Assembly (NCBI GenBank): GCA_018267655.1
Contig: JAFDYB010000069.1
Span: 1-39,487, forward strand
DNA length: 39,487 bases
Direction of reading: 5' to 3'
Source of the DNA: Bacteroidota bacterium
Lineage (GTDB): Bacteria > Bacteroidota > Bacteroidia > B-17B0 > Aurantibacillaceae
Shown: one piece after another, positions 26,174-33,706 of the stretch
Position numbering within the stretch: position 1 is the first letter of the stretch
Layout of the letters: every line of letters starts with the position of its first letter
Notes under the pieces: generated by a model
The model's input: only the letters and a program-made list of their open reading frames with translations
The model's database searches: none
What the model was told of the DNA's origin: nothing
Made by a program: the position numbers and the translations under genes

Positions 26174-26834
26174 TATAAAATGTAAGCTTGTGTATAAATC
26201 AATATTTATACTTGCAGCCTTACTTGCAGCAACTTTAGGTTGTTCTAAACAAAAACATCAAACTTTTTTGTTACCAATTATAGGCGAAAAACATTTAAGT
26301 AACACCGACACTATTTATCATACTATAAATAATTTTGAATTTAAAAATCAATACGGTGAAATTATTTCTGATAAAACAACAGCTAATAAAATATATGTTG
26401 CCGATTTCTTTTTTGCAACTTGTCAAAGTATTTGCCCGCACATGAGTACAAACTTAAAAGAAGTACAAAAAGAATTTTTAAAAAATTCTGATTTTTTAAT
26501 ATTATCACACACAGTAAACCCTTTACATGATAGCGTTGAAGTATTAAACGCATACGCTCAAACTTATGGGGCTATTAAAAATAAATGGCATTTTTTAACC
26601 GGCAATAAAAAGAAAATATATGATTTAGCTGCTGAATCGTATTTAATTAATGCTGTTGAAGATAAAGAAAGTAAAGAGTTGTTTTTACACAGTGAGTTAT
26701 TTTTATTAATTGACAAACAAAAGCGAATTAGAGGTACTTATGATGGAACCGACTTAGCGCAAGTAAGCAAGCTGATTGCTGATGTGAAATTACTTTACAA
26801 AGAAGATAGTTTAAATGTAAAAATTAAATTATAA
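26154..26834 (+). CDS. SCO1/SenC/PrrC-family copper chaperone lipoprotein
   Basis: Periplasm-facing thioredoxin-fold protein (226 aa) that delivers copper to, or reduces, the CuA site of cytochrome c oxidase. All three copper ligands are present: C90 and C94 (FATCQSICPHMS) and H179 (LFLHSELFLL). A lipoprotein signal ends at C30 (AATLGC), so the protein is anchored by lipid and not by a helix. The ATG at 26154 lies inside the last codons of the preceding Sco-like gene; later in-frame starts would lose the signal peptide. Cytochrome oxidase genes are not in the window. The 3' end overlaps the convergent glycosyltransferase gene by 6 bp. Confidence 0.9.
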   Translation: MKLNENNIKCKLVYKSIFILAALLAATLGCSKQKHQTFLLPIIGEKHLSNTDTIYHTINNFEFKNQYGEIISDKTTANKIYVADFFFATCQSICPHMSTNLKEVQKEFLKNSDFLILSHTVNPLHDSVEVLNAYAQTYGAIKNKWHFLTGNKKKIYDLAAESYLINAVEDKESKELFLHSELFLLIDKQKRIRGTYDGTDLAQVSKLIADVKLLYKEDSLNVKIKL

Positions 26835-28058
26835 AAATTTCTTGTAAATTTTACTATAGCTCTCAGCACCTTTGTTTAGGTCGAAATAATCAACTGCACA
26901 AGCTCGGCTATTTTGTTTTAAAAATTCGAAATTCGAAACTAATTTTTGAGCAGCATTCTTATAAGACTCGTTTGTAAAATTTGTAATAACTACGCCGCAT
27001 TTTCCAGCACTAATAATTTCATCAACGTCACCAATATCTGAATTACACACTACCGGAAGCTGCATTGCTAAAACCTCGCCCAACTTAGTTGGCGATGATG
27101 CTTGTTTAGAATAGCTTGGTTCAATAAAAAAAACAGAAGCACTGCAACAATTTAGTAAATTTGGTATTTCGTTTCTTTCAGCTTGTATTAAAATTAAATC
27201 AGAAGGATTTATTGATAAAGAAGTAGCATTACTGTATAGCTCATCACTGTCATCTTTAGTTATAATAACAAATTTTGAGGAAATTGTTTTTGAAAGCTCA
27301 TTAAAAAATTCAAGCATTTGAGCTGTTTTATACCAAGTTCCTAAGGAGCCAATATAACACAAAATAAAAAACTCTTTTTTTAATTCTAGTAATGTTTTTG
27401 AATGTTTTGAAATAGTATAAATTGTGTTTTGATTAAATAAAGCTAAATCTACACAACACGGAATAGTGGTTATTTTTTCGACATCGTTTACATGAAATTC
27501 CTTTATAATTATATTTTTAGCTTTTTGGGTTAAAGAAACGATTGAATCTGCATATTTGAAAAACTCAATCTCTTTCTTTTTAAAAAATGAAATTAAAAGG
27601 CGATGAATAATATTTTTATTCGACCAAATTTTTCCCTCAACACGTTCTTCAATCCAAAACCCTCTCATATCAAAAATAAATTTACAAGCATATTTTTTTT
27701 TAAAATTAAGTCCAATTAATGCAGGGATATAACTTCTGCAATGTAAAATAGTATTAGCATAATTTGCATTAACCGTTTTTTTTGCGTTTTTGTTTAGAAG
27801 ATAATAGTTGTAAAATTGTGATATAATAGGAATAGTACTTTTGTAAAAACTATACTCCCATTTAATGTTTTGAGCAATAAGCTGTTGTTGAATAAGATTA
27901 AAGTTAATCGAAAAATTTTTTCTTTTTTCAACACTTACAATCGAAATTAAAAAACCCTGTTCAGATAATTTGTACAAATACGGCAATATTTGCGACTGCC
28001 CAAGAGGATCGCTCAGTCCGTCAATACTTAGAAAAATAAAGTGTTTTGTTGGGCGCAT
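26829..28058 (-). CDS. Glycosyltransferase, GT-B fold (GT4-like)
   Basis: A 409-aa glycosyltransferase, probably acting on cell-surface polysaccharide or glycolipid. It has two Rossmann-like halves: the N-terminal acceptor half begins HFIFLSIDGLSDPLGQSQILPYL, and the C-terminal donor half starts near residue 225 (FFILCYIGSLGTWYKTAQML) and holds NEIPNLLNCCSASVFFIEPSYSK and the segment SPTKLGEVLAMQLPVV, where GT4 enzymes have their E-x7-E sugar-nucleotide motif (here with E-V-L-A in place of a full match). No membrane helix is seen. Start is ATG 28058, 31 bp from the divergent membrane-protein gene. Neighbouring flippase and membrane genes suggest an envelope glycan cluster; the sugar cannot be predicted. 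Confidence 0.85.
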   Translation of the reverse strand: MRPTKHFIFLSIDGLSDPLGQSQILPYLYKLSEQGFLISIVSVEKRKNFSINFNLIQQQLIAQNIKWEYSFYKSTIPIISQFYNYYLLNKNAKKTVNANYANTILHCRSYIPALIGLNFKKKYACKFIFDMRGFWIEERVEGKIWSNKNIIHRLLISFFKKKEIEFFKYADSIVSLTQKAKNIIIKEFHVNDVEKITTIPCCVDLALFNQNTIYTISKHSKTLLELKKEFFILCYIGSLGTWYKTAQMLEFFNELSKTISSKFVIITKDDSDELYSNATSLSINPSDLILIQAERNEIPNLLNCCSASVFFIEPSYSKQASSPTKLGEVLAMQLPVVCNSDIGDVDEIISAGKCGVVITNFTNESYKNAAQKLVSNFEFLKQNSRACAVDYFDLNKGAESYSKIYKKFL

Positions 28059-28063
28059 TAAAG

Positions 28064-28077
28064 TTGTAAATTTACAA
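28064..28077. promoter_or_regulatory. Perfect palindrome between divergent glycosyltransferase and membrane-protein genes
   Basis: TTGTAAATTTACAA is a 14-bp perfect palindrome filling nearly half of the 31-bp gap. Its centre reads TAAATTTA on both strands, one base off the -7 consensus TAnnTTTG. On the plus strand a TTTG box lies 18 nt upstream, at 28045-28048, so it may be a shared bidirectional promoter core, or a repressor site, for both genes. Confidence 0.4.
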
Positions 28078-28089
28078 TTATATTACATT

Positions 28090-29430
28090 TTGAACGAATT
28101 ACTTTCGATATATGACTTACTTTTGCCACCTATATATATATTGTTGGTAATTATTTATGCGCATTACGTTAAGATAAAAAATATAAATCAAAATCCGGAA
28201 TATGGTTATTTTGTAAATGGTTTAATAGCGCATATTGTAGGCGCTTTTGCTTTAGGGTTAGTGTATTTTTTTTACTACAAGGGTGGAGATACTTTAAATT
28301 ATTTTCAGTCGGCTAAGGCTTTTGGTAACTTGTTTTTTAAAAATAAAGATGAGTTTTTTGAAGCAATGTTTAGCCCTAATAATGGCAGTTTTTTTAGTTT
28401 TGATAATGATACAGGTTTTCCTGTTTATATGCCACGCGATGCTAATGCGTTTTTTGTAGTGCGTTTATTAATCCCATTGGTGTTTTTAGGTTCGGGATCA
28501 TATTTTGCTACTTCAATTGTTGTAGCATTAGTTACTTACGGAGGTGTATGGCGCTTGTTTCAAATCTTTGTTAAGGAATTTCCGCACTTAAAATTTCAAA
28601 TGGCCATTGCTTGTTTATTTATACCGTCTTGTGTTTTTTGGGGGAGCGGTATAATGAAAGATTCGTTTACACTCAGTGCTGTTGGTTGGTTTACTTTTTC
28701 TTTTCATGTTTTTTTTATTCTTAAAAAAAGAAAGATTATTTATTTGCTTTATCTGTTTATAGCTTCTTTTGTTATTATAGCTATTAAACCATACATATTT
28801 TTTGCATTATTTCCAGGATCGATTTTATGGCTGAGTAATAACATGATTAAAGGGATTAATAATTATATTATGCAAAAATTATTTGGGCCTATTATAATTG
28901 TTATAGGTTCAATTACTGCGTATTTCTTACTTTTAAACATGGGAGAGTATCTTAATAGATATAGTGTTGACAAAGTATTTGACCAAGCTACGGTTATTCA
29001 AAAAGACATGAAGGCAGATTATTATGGCGGCAATTCATTTGATATAGGCGATTTTGACGGCAGTTTACAGAGTGTAGCTTTAAAAGCACCAATCGCTGTT
29101 TTTTCGGGCTTATTTAGGCCAAGTATTATAGATGTAAAAAACATTGTAATGTTTTTTTCTTCTTTAGAAAACACGTATCTATTGTTTCTTACTGTTTTTT
29201 TAGTAATTAAATTAAAGTTTTTTGGATTTTTTAAGTTAATTACAAAAAACCCTTTGGTGCAATTTTCAATGCTGTTTTCTTTGTTTTTTGCATTTTCAGT
29301 AGGCTTAACTGTTGCTAATTTCGGGTCGTTGGTTAGGCTCCGTATTCCTGAACTTCCGTTTTTTGTGGCGAGTATTTTTATTTTGCGAGACCTTTATATC
29401 AAGCAATCTGGGCGCAAGATGTATATATAA
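28090..29430 (+). CDS. Polytopic inner-membrane protein, possibly glycan polymerase or transferase
   Basis: A 446-aa protein with about ten membrane helices and few long loops. The largest exposed loops are at about 65-110 (GGDTLNYFQSAKAFGN and following) and about 295-340 (KDMKADYYGGNSFDIGDFDGSLQS). The acidic loop after the first helices (YYKGGDTLNYF) recalls the position of the catalytic Asp in GT-C-type polyprenyl-sugar enzymes, but I see no decisive motif and do not assign a family. Context (glycosyltransferase, flippase, DacB) points to envelope glycan assembly. The first credible start is TTG 28090; the frame is open further left but runs into the divergent glycosyltransferase gene. 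The last 126 bp overlap the convergent transglutaminase-like gene. Confidence 0.72.
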   Translation: MNELLSIYDLLLPPIYILLVIIYAHYVKIKNINQNPEYGYFVNGLIAHIVGAFALGLVYFFYYKGGDTLNYFQSAKAFGNLFFKNKDEFFEAMFSPNNGSFFSFDNDTGFPVYMPRDANAFFVVRLLIPLVFLGSGSYFATSIVVALVTYGGVWRLFQIFVKEFPHLKFQMAIACLFIPSCVFWGSGIMKDSFTLSAVGWFTFSFHVFFILKKRKIIYLLYLFIASFVIIAIKPYIFFALFPGSILWLSNNMIKGINNYIMQKLFGPIIIVIGSITAYFLLLNMGEYLNRYSVDKVFDQATVIQKDMKADYYGGNSFDIGDFDGSLQSVALKAPIAVFSGLFRPSIIDVKNIVMFFSSLENTYLLFLTVFLVIKLKFFGFFKLITKNPLVQFSMLFSLFFAFSVGLTVANFGSLVRLRIPELPFFVASIFILRDLYIKQSGRKMYI

Positions 29431-30186
29431 GTATTTTATAACAAGAAATAAAAAAAGAATTGGTAAGCAATATATAATTGCAAATGAAATAGTGTGGACT
29501 ATTACCATTTTTTTTGCCGGTTGCTCGTTTACTTTTGAAAAATTAATTGTTTTAAATATTTCTTTATATTTAATAGTATCATACAATAAATGCAAAGTAT
29601 CTCTATTTTTAATTAGAGCATCTATGCTCCTGTGTTCAAAATGCTTGTTTTCGTCTTTAACTTTTATAGTGGGGTCAAATAAGTGCCAACTGTTATTATA
29701 ATTAACGCCGCATAAAAAATGTCCGGGACCCTCAGGCTTGCCAAGTATAACTAATCGGTGATTTAATTGTAAATCTTTTATTAAGAATAAAAAGGCAATT
29801 GTTTTTTGGCTACAAATGCCATCATTTAATTTTGTGCTTAGTATGTGTTCGGGTAAAACTTTGGCGTTAAAATAATCCCAAACAAATTTACCTAAAAGCC
29901 AAGTTAAGGGATTTTCGCTAAATGTGTATGAATTAATATTATTTGTGTAGTTTGATTGAAAATAATTATTGGTGTTTTTTAAAAACAAAAAAGTGTCAAG
30001 TGTTTTATTTGGTTTTGTAGCCGATGCTAATAGTTTTGTTTTTAAAGTAGTGATTTTTTCAGTATTGTTATTTGTTTTAAATACAAAAACTGCATAAACT
30101 GTTGATAATACTAGGCTTATAATTAGAACTGTAGTACGAATATGTTTATAGATTAAACTAATATTTTTTAGGAGCCAAAAATACAT
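29305..30186 (-). CDS. Transglutaminase-like membrane protein
   Basis: A 293-aa protein with a membrane helix at about 17-36, an extracytoplasmic transglutaminase-like domain, a second helix at about 228-252, and a basic tail. The Cys-His-Asp triad is present: C125 (DGICSQKT), H156 (GPGHFLCGV) and D171 (HLFDPT). Such domains are thiol proteases or cross-linkers; no substrate is evident. It starts 21 bp after the dacB stop and is probably the third gene of an M13-peptidase, dacB, transglutaminase operon. The last 41 residues lie wholly antisense to the end of the convergent membrane-protein gene and look like non-selected sequence, so the original stop may have been lost. Confidence 0.78.
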   Translation of the reverse strand: MYFWLLKNISLIYKHIRTTVLIISLVLSTVYAVFVFKTNNNTEKITTLKTKLLASATKPNKTLDTFLFLKNTNNYFQSNYTNNINSYTFSENPLTWLLGKFVWDYFNAKVLPEHILSTKLNDGICSQKTIAFLFLIKDLQLNHRLVILGKPEGPGHFLCGVNYNNSWHLFDPTIKVKDENKHFEHRSIDALIKNRDTLHLLYDTIKYKEIFKTINFSKVNEQPAKKMVIVHTISFAIIYCLPILFLFLVIKYLYIHLAPRLLDIKVSQNKNTRHKKRKFRNTEPNQRPEISNS

Positions 30187-30207
30187 GTTTAAAAGATTAG
30201 ATACAAG

Positions 30208-31650
30208 TTAGTTTACTTCAAAAAGTGAAATTAAGAATAGTTCTATTTTTTGCTTAGCCTCTTTGGCACCGCAGTTATAATTATTGAATAAAACAGAAAA
30301 AGCTAAGGAATTTTCTTTATTATTTTTAATAAATCCGCAATAACCTCTTGCTCTATTAATATACCCTGTTTTAGCGCGCATATTATTTTCGATTTGTGTT
30401 TTTTTGCCTATATTGCTCATACTACCACTTTTCCCTGCTATTGGTAATGATGTAAAAAAAGATTTATACTCAAGACTGTCTTTATAAATTTTTGAAAGAA
30501 TATTTGCCTGTAAATATGTAGTAACAGTGTTTGCCCGGCTTAATCCGCTACCATCAACCATATATAATTCATTTACATCTATTTCGTTTTTTTGCCAATA
30601 TTTTTTTACCGCTTCTATCCCTACATAAGTACTCCCTTTGCCAATGGCTCTTAAAAGAGCTTCGCAATATAAATTTATGCTTTTTATATTTGTAAAATAA
30701 ATAATTTTATCAAGGCTTGGTGAGTAATGCGTGTATAGTAAATCTCTTTTTGGAATTGTATCATGAAATTTATATGTCGATTCAATTTTTTTTATATCAC
30801 ATTTAATATTAATTTTTTTTAATGATAAATATAATTGCTCTGCACATAACAAAGCGGGATCAGGCAACACAGCTTCTACGGCATAGTTTTTTTTATTTGG
30901 AGGGATTTTTCCTTCAACTTGTTTTGTATAATTAAAGGGATCGCCTATTACATAAGCATCATCTTCAGTGCCTTTAGCAATAACGTTTGATGCAATGTTT
31001 AATGTATTTGTTATGTATGAGGGATAGGTTGAAACAACATTAGCCTTTGTCCCTATAGTGCTTGTATTATAATTAATCGAAAATTTATTGTCGCTGTAAT
31101 TTAATGCACAAGGAGCGGCTCCAAAATAATTATTTATGTCGCCCCAAATCCAATTTGAAGGAATGTTTTTATCGTAATATGTTGCATCACCTATAATTTT
31201 ACCTTTTATTTCTTTTACGCCTTTTTCTTTTAAAATTACAGCCCACTTATCGGTAATTTGTATGCTATCTTTTCTAAAATTTTCTGATTGTAGAGTAGGG
31301 TCGCCGGTGCCAACAATATACAAATCGCCATTAATTATACCGGTGCTTTTTTCAAAAACGCCACTATACATGATTTTGGTAGTAAAACGGTAGTTATTGC
31401 CCAAAATACCAATAGCAGCGCCTGTTGTAATAACTTTTAAAGTGCTTGCAGGTATTATGGATTGGTGCGAATTAAATTCAGCTACTACGGAGTTTGTTTT
31501 TAAATTAATAACACAATAACTTAATAGCGCTGTTTTTAAATCGGGATCGGCTTGCCATGTTTTAACAATGTTATTTAAAGCTGTTTGACAAAACAGTTTT
31601 GTAAAACAGAAAAAGAAAATACACAGTAATTTATTTTTAAATACTACCAA
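30208..31650 (-). CDS. dacB: D-alanyl-D-alanine carboxypeptidase/endopeptidase (PBP4 type)
   Basis: Periplasmic serine enzyme that trims and cuts peptidoglycan cross-links, 480 aa. The three penicillin-binding motifs are present: S-T-L-K (IPASTLKVI), S-I-N (NIKSINLYCEALLRAIG) and K-T-G (RAKTGYINRARGYCGFI). The long insert between the first two motifs is typical of PBP4. Signal peptide: residues 1-22 (ending KLFCQ). The only possible start is TTG 31650, which overlaps the stop codon of the M13 peptidase gene, so translation is probably coupled. The downstream transglutaminase-like gene begins 21 bp after its stop. Assignment is firm. Confidence 0.92.
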   Translation of the reverse strand: MVVFKNKLLCIFFFCFTKLFCQTALNNIVKTWQADPDLKTALLSYCVINLKTNSVVAEFNSHQSIIPASTLKVITTGAAIGILGNNYRFTTKIMYSGVFEKSTGIINGDLYIVGTGDPTLQSENFRKDSIQITDKWAVILKEKGVKEIKGKIIGDATYYDKNIPSNWIWGDINNYFGAAPCALNYSDNKFSINYNTSTIGTKANVVSTYPSYITNTLNIASNVIAKGTEDDAYVIGDPFNYTKQVEGKIPPNKKNYAVEAVLPDPALLCAEQLYLSLKKINIKCDIKKIESTYKFHDTIPKRDLLYTHYSPSLDKIIYFTNIKSINLYCEALLRAIGKGSTYVGIEAVKKYWQKNEIDVNELYMVDGSGLSRANTVTTYLQANILSKIYKDSLEYKSFFTSLPIAGKSGSMSNIGKKTQIENNMRAKTGYINRARGYCGFIKNNKENSLAFSVLFNNYNCGAKEAKQKIELFLISLFEVN

Positions 31651-33653
31651 ATTTCAACTCTTTTTTCATCAGGAGTGTACATTTTGTCGCCTACTTTAAC
31701 TTTAAAAGCTTCGTAAAATTCTTTCATATTTGTTAGTGGTGCCCAAGCTCTAAAATAACCCGGTGAATGAAAATCTACTGTTAACAAGCGTTTTAACTCT
31801 TCATCTCTTGTAACAGTTTTCCAACCTTGTGCCCATGCAATAAAAAAACGTTGCTCACCGGTAAAGCCATCTATCATTTTTGAAGGCTTTCCATTTAAAG
31901 CTTTTTTATAGGCATAGTAGGCCATTGTTAATCCCCCTAAATCAGCAATGTTTTCACCTTGTGTCATGCTACCGTTTACGTGTATAGTGTCAATAGCAAT
32001 GTATGAATTAAATTGATTTACTATGCCTTGCTTACGGGTTTTAAAATTTTCGTAGTCTTGTTTTGTCCACCACATTTTCATATTTCCATCTGCATCAAAC
32101 TGCGCGCCTTGATCGTCAAACCCATGTGTTAATTCATGACCTATTATTGAGCCCATTGTGCCGTAGTTAGCTGCATCATCAGCATCTACATCAAAAAATG
32201 GAGGTTGTAAAATAGCTGCCGGAAAAGTGATTTCATTTGTAGTTGGGTCGTAATAAGCGTTAACAGTAACCGGACTCATTTGCCATTTACTTCTATCAAC
32301 GGGCTTACTTAAATCTTCGAGCGATTTTTTAAAACCAAAATTATTAGCCGAACAAATATTTTCCCAATAACTCGACGTGCCAACAGTTAACTTATTGTAA
32401 TCTTTCCATTTATCGGGGTAACCTACTTTTCTAATTAATAAATCTAATTTCCGGTTAGCTTGTTTTTTAGTTTGCTCATCCATCCATGTACGGCTGGCAA
32501 TTCTATCGCGATATGCTAAAATTAAATTATCTATTAATTTATTTACCTTTTCTTTTGATTTAGCGGTAAAATTGCGTTTAACAAACTCCTCGCCAATAAT
32601 TTCGCCCATTAAATTAGTAACGTTACGGTGAACGCGTTCCCACTTTGGCTTCATTTTTTTTGCACCACTTAAAACCTTTCCGTTAAAATTAAAATTTGCT
32701 TCAACAAATCTTGAATTTAAAAACGGAGCCGCATGCATTAGTAATTGCGCTTTTGCGTAAGTTTTAAATTGCTCAATAGGTGTTTTGCTAACAACTATCC
32801 ACATTGATTTTAAATATTCTATTGATTGTACAACAATCGTGTCAGGCGTATTTTCAATTTGGATATACTTAAAATAATAATCCCAAGGGTTTGACTCGGT
32901 TAAAGATTTAATGGTGGTAACTGTGAGCGGATTATATAATTTTTCTACATCACGCATTTGTACTCTGGTTAATGCTGCCTCGGTTAAGCGTTTTTCAAAA
33001 TCTAGCACCTGGCCGGCCATTGCTTTTGATGCTTCAACACGCTCTCCTGATAATTCAAATAATTGTTTTAAATAAAAAAGATACTCAGTTCTTATTTTTT
33101 CGTATGCCGGTGAGTAATAATAATCTCTGTCGCCAAGGCCGTAGCCGGCTTGAGTAATTCCAAAACTGTGTTTTTTACTGTTTTTTAAATCAGGGCCAAT
33201 TTCTGAGGCAAATAATAAGTTGATGCCAATAGTTTCAAATTGTGCTTTAAGAGTCATTAAATCAGAGGTGTTTTTTACATTGTTTATCCATGTTAATTGC
33301 TCTTTTAAAGGGATCAAGCCTGTTTTTTCAGCAAGGGCAGAGTCCATGGCTGTGTTGTAAAAATCTCTCAATTTTTGAATGTTAGAGCCAGTTTCAGCAG
33401 TTTTATTTTTAGAAATATCTTCGTAAATGAGTTTTATTTTTTTTAAGTTATTATCATTTATTTCATTAAAACTGCCGTAACGCGAATCGCTTTCTGATAA
33501 TTTGAATTTTTTTTGCCAACTGCCATTACAAAATTCGTAAAAATTATTTGTTGGGTTGGCTTTTTTGTCCATACTCGAAAGTACTATTCCTGATTTTTGA
33601 GCATTCATAGCTAAAAGAGATGTTAGGGCACATGATAAAAATAATTTTCTCAT
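31644..33653 (-). CDS. M13-family zinc metalloendopeptidase (neprilysin/PepO type)
   Basis: Secreted peptidase of 669 aa that cleaves oligopeptides. Signal peptide MRKLFLSCALTSLLAMNAQ. The M13 N-terminal domain begins with NPTNNFYEFCNGSWQ, the usual 'P-x-x-D/N-F-Y-x-Y/F-xNGxW' opening. The catalytic domain has zinc site HELTH (in GSIIGHELTHGFDDQGAQFDADG), third ligand Glu in QGENIADLGGL, and VNAYYDPTTNEITFPAAILQPPFF just before. It ends EKRVEIW, the short C-terminal -W typical of the family. First gene of a probable operon with dacB and the transglutaminase-like gene. Divergent from the flippase gene across about 53 bp. Confidence 0.96.
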   Translation of the reverse strand: MRKLFLSCALTSLLAMNAQKSGIVLSSMDKKANPTNNFYEFCNGSWQKKFKLSESDSRYGSFNEINDNNLKKIKLIYEDISKNKTAETGSNIQKLRDFYNTAMDSALAEKTGLIPLKEQLTWINNVKNTSDLMTLKAQFETIGINLLFASEIGPDLKNSKKHSFGITQAGYGLGDRDYYYSPAYEKIRTEYLFYLKQLFELSGERVEASKAMAGQVLDFEKRLTEAALTRVQMRDVEKLYNPLTVTTIKSLTESNPWDYYFKYIQIENTPDTIVVQSIEYLKSMWIVVSKTPIEQFKTYAKAQLLMHAAPFLNSRFVEANFNFNGKVLSGAKKMKPKWERVHRNVTNLMGEIIGEEFVKRNFTAKSKEKVNKLIDNLILAYRDRIASRTWMDEQTKKQANRKLDLLIRKVGYPDKWKDYNKLTVGTSSYWENICSANNFGFKKSLEDLSKPVDRSKWQMSPVTVNAYYDPTTNEITFPAAILQPPFFDVDADDAANYGTMGSIIGHELTHGFDDQGAQFDADGNMKMWWTKQDYENFKTRKQGIVNQFNSYIAIDTIHVNGSMTQGENIADLGGLTMAYYAYKKALNGKPSKMIDGFTGEQRFFIAWAQGWKTVTRDEELKRLLTVDFHSPGYFRAWAPLTNMKEFYEAFKVKVGDKMYTPDEKRVEIW

Positions 33654-33670
33654 AAAACTTTTAAAACAAA

Positions 33671-33678
33671 CGAAGATA
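33671..33678 (-). promoter_or_regulatory. Candidate -7 element for the M13 peptidase operon
   Basis: TATCTTCG on the minus strand, one base off TAnnTTTG and identical to the -7 box of the surface-protein promoter. It lies 17 nt upstream of the ATG at 33653. No -33 TTTG at 19-21 nt. Confidence 0.38.
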
Positions 33679-33680
33679 AG

Positions 33681-33688
33681 TAAATTTG
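33681..33688 (+). promoter_or_regulatory. Candidate -7 element for the flippase gene
   Basis: TAAATTTG fits TAnnTTTG exactly and lies 18 nt upstream of TTG 33707; a T-rich TTTT lies 18 nt further up. It sits 2 bp from the M13 operon's own -7 element, facing the other way. It overlaps TTG 33686, which therefore cannot be the translation start if the element is used. Confidence 0.4.
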
Positions 33689-33706
33689 TTTAATCGATTT
33701 TATATT

